A DNA stretch of 64,000 nt from the NCBI RefSeq assembly GCF_014524565.1, contig NZ_CP060139.1, positions 2,487,501 through 2,551,500 on the forward strand. Reading direction: 5' to 3'. Below the pieces are notes generated by a model that did not search any database, was not told the origin of the DNA, and saw only the letters and a program-made list of their open reading frames with translations. Made by a program: the position numbers and the translations under genes. Of the stretch, positions 63,288 through 64,000 are shown piece by piece (within the stretch, counting starts at the first letter, position 1; the number at the start of each line of letters is the position of its first letter). Source of the DNA: Croceimicrobium hydrocarbonivorans (lineage in GTDB: Bacteria > Bacteroidota > Bacteroidia > Flavobacteriales > Schleiferiaceae).

Positions 63288-64000
63288 ATGGGAAAGAAAA
63301 TACTCTTACTGCTATTCGTCACTTTCAGCACCGTTGCTTTTGCGCAACAACGCCCAGGTTCTTTAAAAGGAACAGTGACTGACGCCAGCACAGGCGAAAC
63401 TATACCGTTGGCTAACATTGCAATCAAAGATGGTGCCGGTTCATTTGTAACCGGAGGGTCAACAGACTTCGATGGAAAGTTTAATATCAACCCAGTTCCT
63501 CCCGGAACTTATACTGTAGAGGTAACTTTTGTAGGTTTCTCTACGGTTTCATTAAAGGGTGTATTAATCTCCCCTAACACTCCAACACTACAAGACTTTA
63601 AAATGCACCCTGCTTCTGAGATGCTCGGAGAAGTGGTACTTGAGTATGAACCCCCCTTGATCGATAAGGCTAAGTCGACCAAAGTGACTACTGCTGAAGA
63701 CATTCAGAATATGGCGGTTCGTGATATTACTTCTGTTGCTGGTCAGGCTGCAGGTGTAACTCAAGATGCTAATGGAAACACCAGTATTCGTGGTGCTCGT
63801 GGTGAGGGTACTGTTTACTTTATTGATGGGGTTAAAGTGCGTGGTAATGTGGGAATCCCACAGGCGGCTATTGCACAGACCGAGGTAATTACCGGTGGAC
63901 TTCCTGCTCAATATGGTGATGCGATTGGTGGGGTAATTAACACTACTACTCGTGGGCCTTCCAGTGAGTTCTTCGGTACTGCGGAGATCCTAACCTCTAT
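63288..64000 (+). CDS. TonB-dependent outer membrane receptor (partial)
   Basis: Runs off the window's right edge. A signal peptide (cleavage near AFAQ) is followed by a carboxypeptidase-regulatory-like domain (GSLKGTVTDASTGETIPLANI to about residue 105) and the start of a plug domain with NTSIRGARGEG, YFIDGVKVRG and GGLPAQYGDAIGG. It imports large substrates across the outer membrane with TonB energy. The substrate cannot be read. Confidence 0.9.
   Translation, partial: MGKKILLLLFVTFSTVAFAQQRPGSLKGTVTDASTGETIPLANIAIKDGAGSFVTGGSTDFDGKFNINPVPPGTYTVEVTFVGFSTVSLKGVLISPNTPTLQDFKMHPASEMLGEVVLEYEPPLIDKAKSTKVTTAEDIQNMAVRDITSVAGQAAGVTQDANGNTSIRGARGEGTVYFIDGVKVRGNVGIPQAAIAQTEVITGGLPAQYGDAIGGVINTTTRGPSSEFFGTAEILTS

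Overview
The window holds two head-to-tail copies of one temperate phage, followed by a stretch of chromosome from a bacterium of the phylum Bacteroidota (most likely Flavobacteriia). The host call rests on an isolated atpD-atpC pair, a TonB-dependent receptor with a carboxypeptidase-like N-terminal domain, an initiator tRNA without encoded CCA, and promoters of the Bacteroidota type (TTTG-N19-TANNTTTG), seen clearly upstream of tRNA-fMet. No organism name can be read from the sequence.

Layout: 1-26037 is the right-hand 26 kb of prophage copy 1 (its left end lies outside the window). 26038-53955 is a complete copy 2 of about 27.9 kb. Position 1 equals position 27909, and the two copies then run in parallel to the integrase end. 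53942-54014 is tRNA-fMet on the minus strand, whose 3' end is the attachment core. 54015-64000 is host: two tandem DUF3857-like exported proteins, era, an LRR protein, ribF, atpD, atpC, a Rieske-like lipoprotein and the start of a TonB-dependent receptor. The junction at 26021-26037 is phage to phage (attP-like), as expected for a tandem lysogen, or for an assembly that joined circular phage DNA to the lysogen.

The copies differ almost only by 1-3 base indels, mostly in homopolymers. Each copy therefore breaks different genes: primase-helicase, integrase, Acb2-like and several others are whole only in copy 2; the polyvalent protein only in copy 1; the spike/fibre gene and the second glycosyltransferase in neither. 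The 9.9 kb of host sequence shows no such damage, so these indels look like consensus errors in a repeat that could not be polished rather than real mutations.

Phage organisation, in copy 2 coordinates: a divergent control region (HTH repressor leftward, early genes rightward from 26539); two glycosyltransferase-like proteins; a primase-SF3 helicase fusion; an orphan C5 cytosine methyltransferase carrying a 204-codon ORF nested in its +1 frame; several small proteins; a terminator; and a 0.5 kb AT-rich region with repeated TACACTTTT elements (candidate origin or late control region). The late operon follows: a FtsK/HerA-like packaging ATPase, a 209-residue candidate capsid protein, a dense row of about ten tiny single-membrane-segment proteins, a GH24 lysozyme, a 1247-residue polyvalent protein (ParB-like, LPD domains, zeta-type kinase), spike/fibre genes, an M15 peptidase and a holin. 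I see no large terminase, portal, tape measure or tail gene. This gene set suggests a tail-less, probably membrane-containing phage rather than a Caudoviricetes member.

A leftward lysogeny arm carries the tyrosine integrase, an Acb2/Tad1-hairpin-like protein, an 84-residue phage protein, a DUF2829/Tad2-like protein, a small exported protein and two unknowns. Several of these genes, and the repressor/early divergent promoter, share palindromes of the form TGTAGA-N4-TCTACA. This looks like an anti-CBASS/anti-Thoeris cassette wired to the phage repressor.
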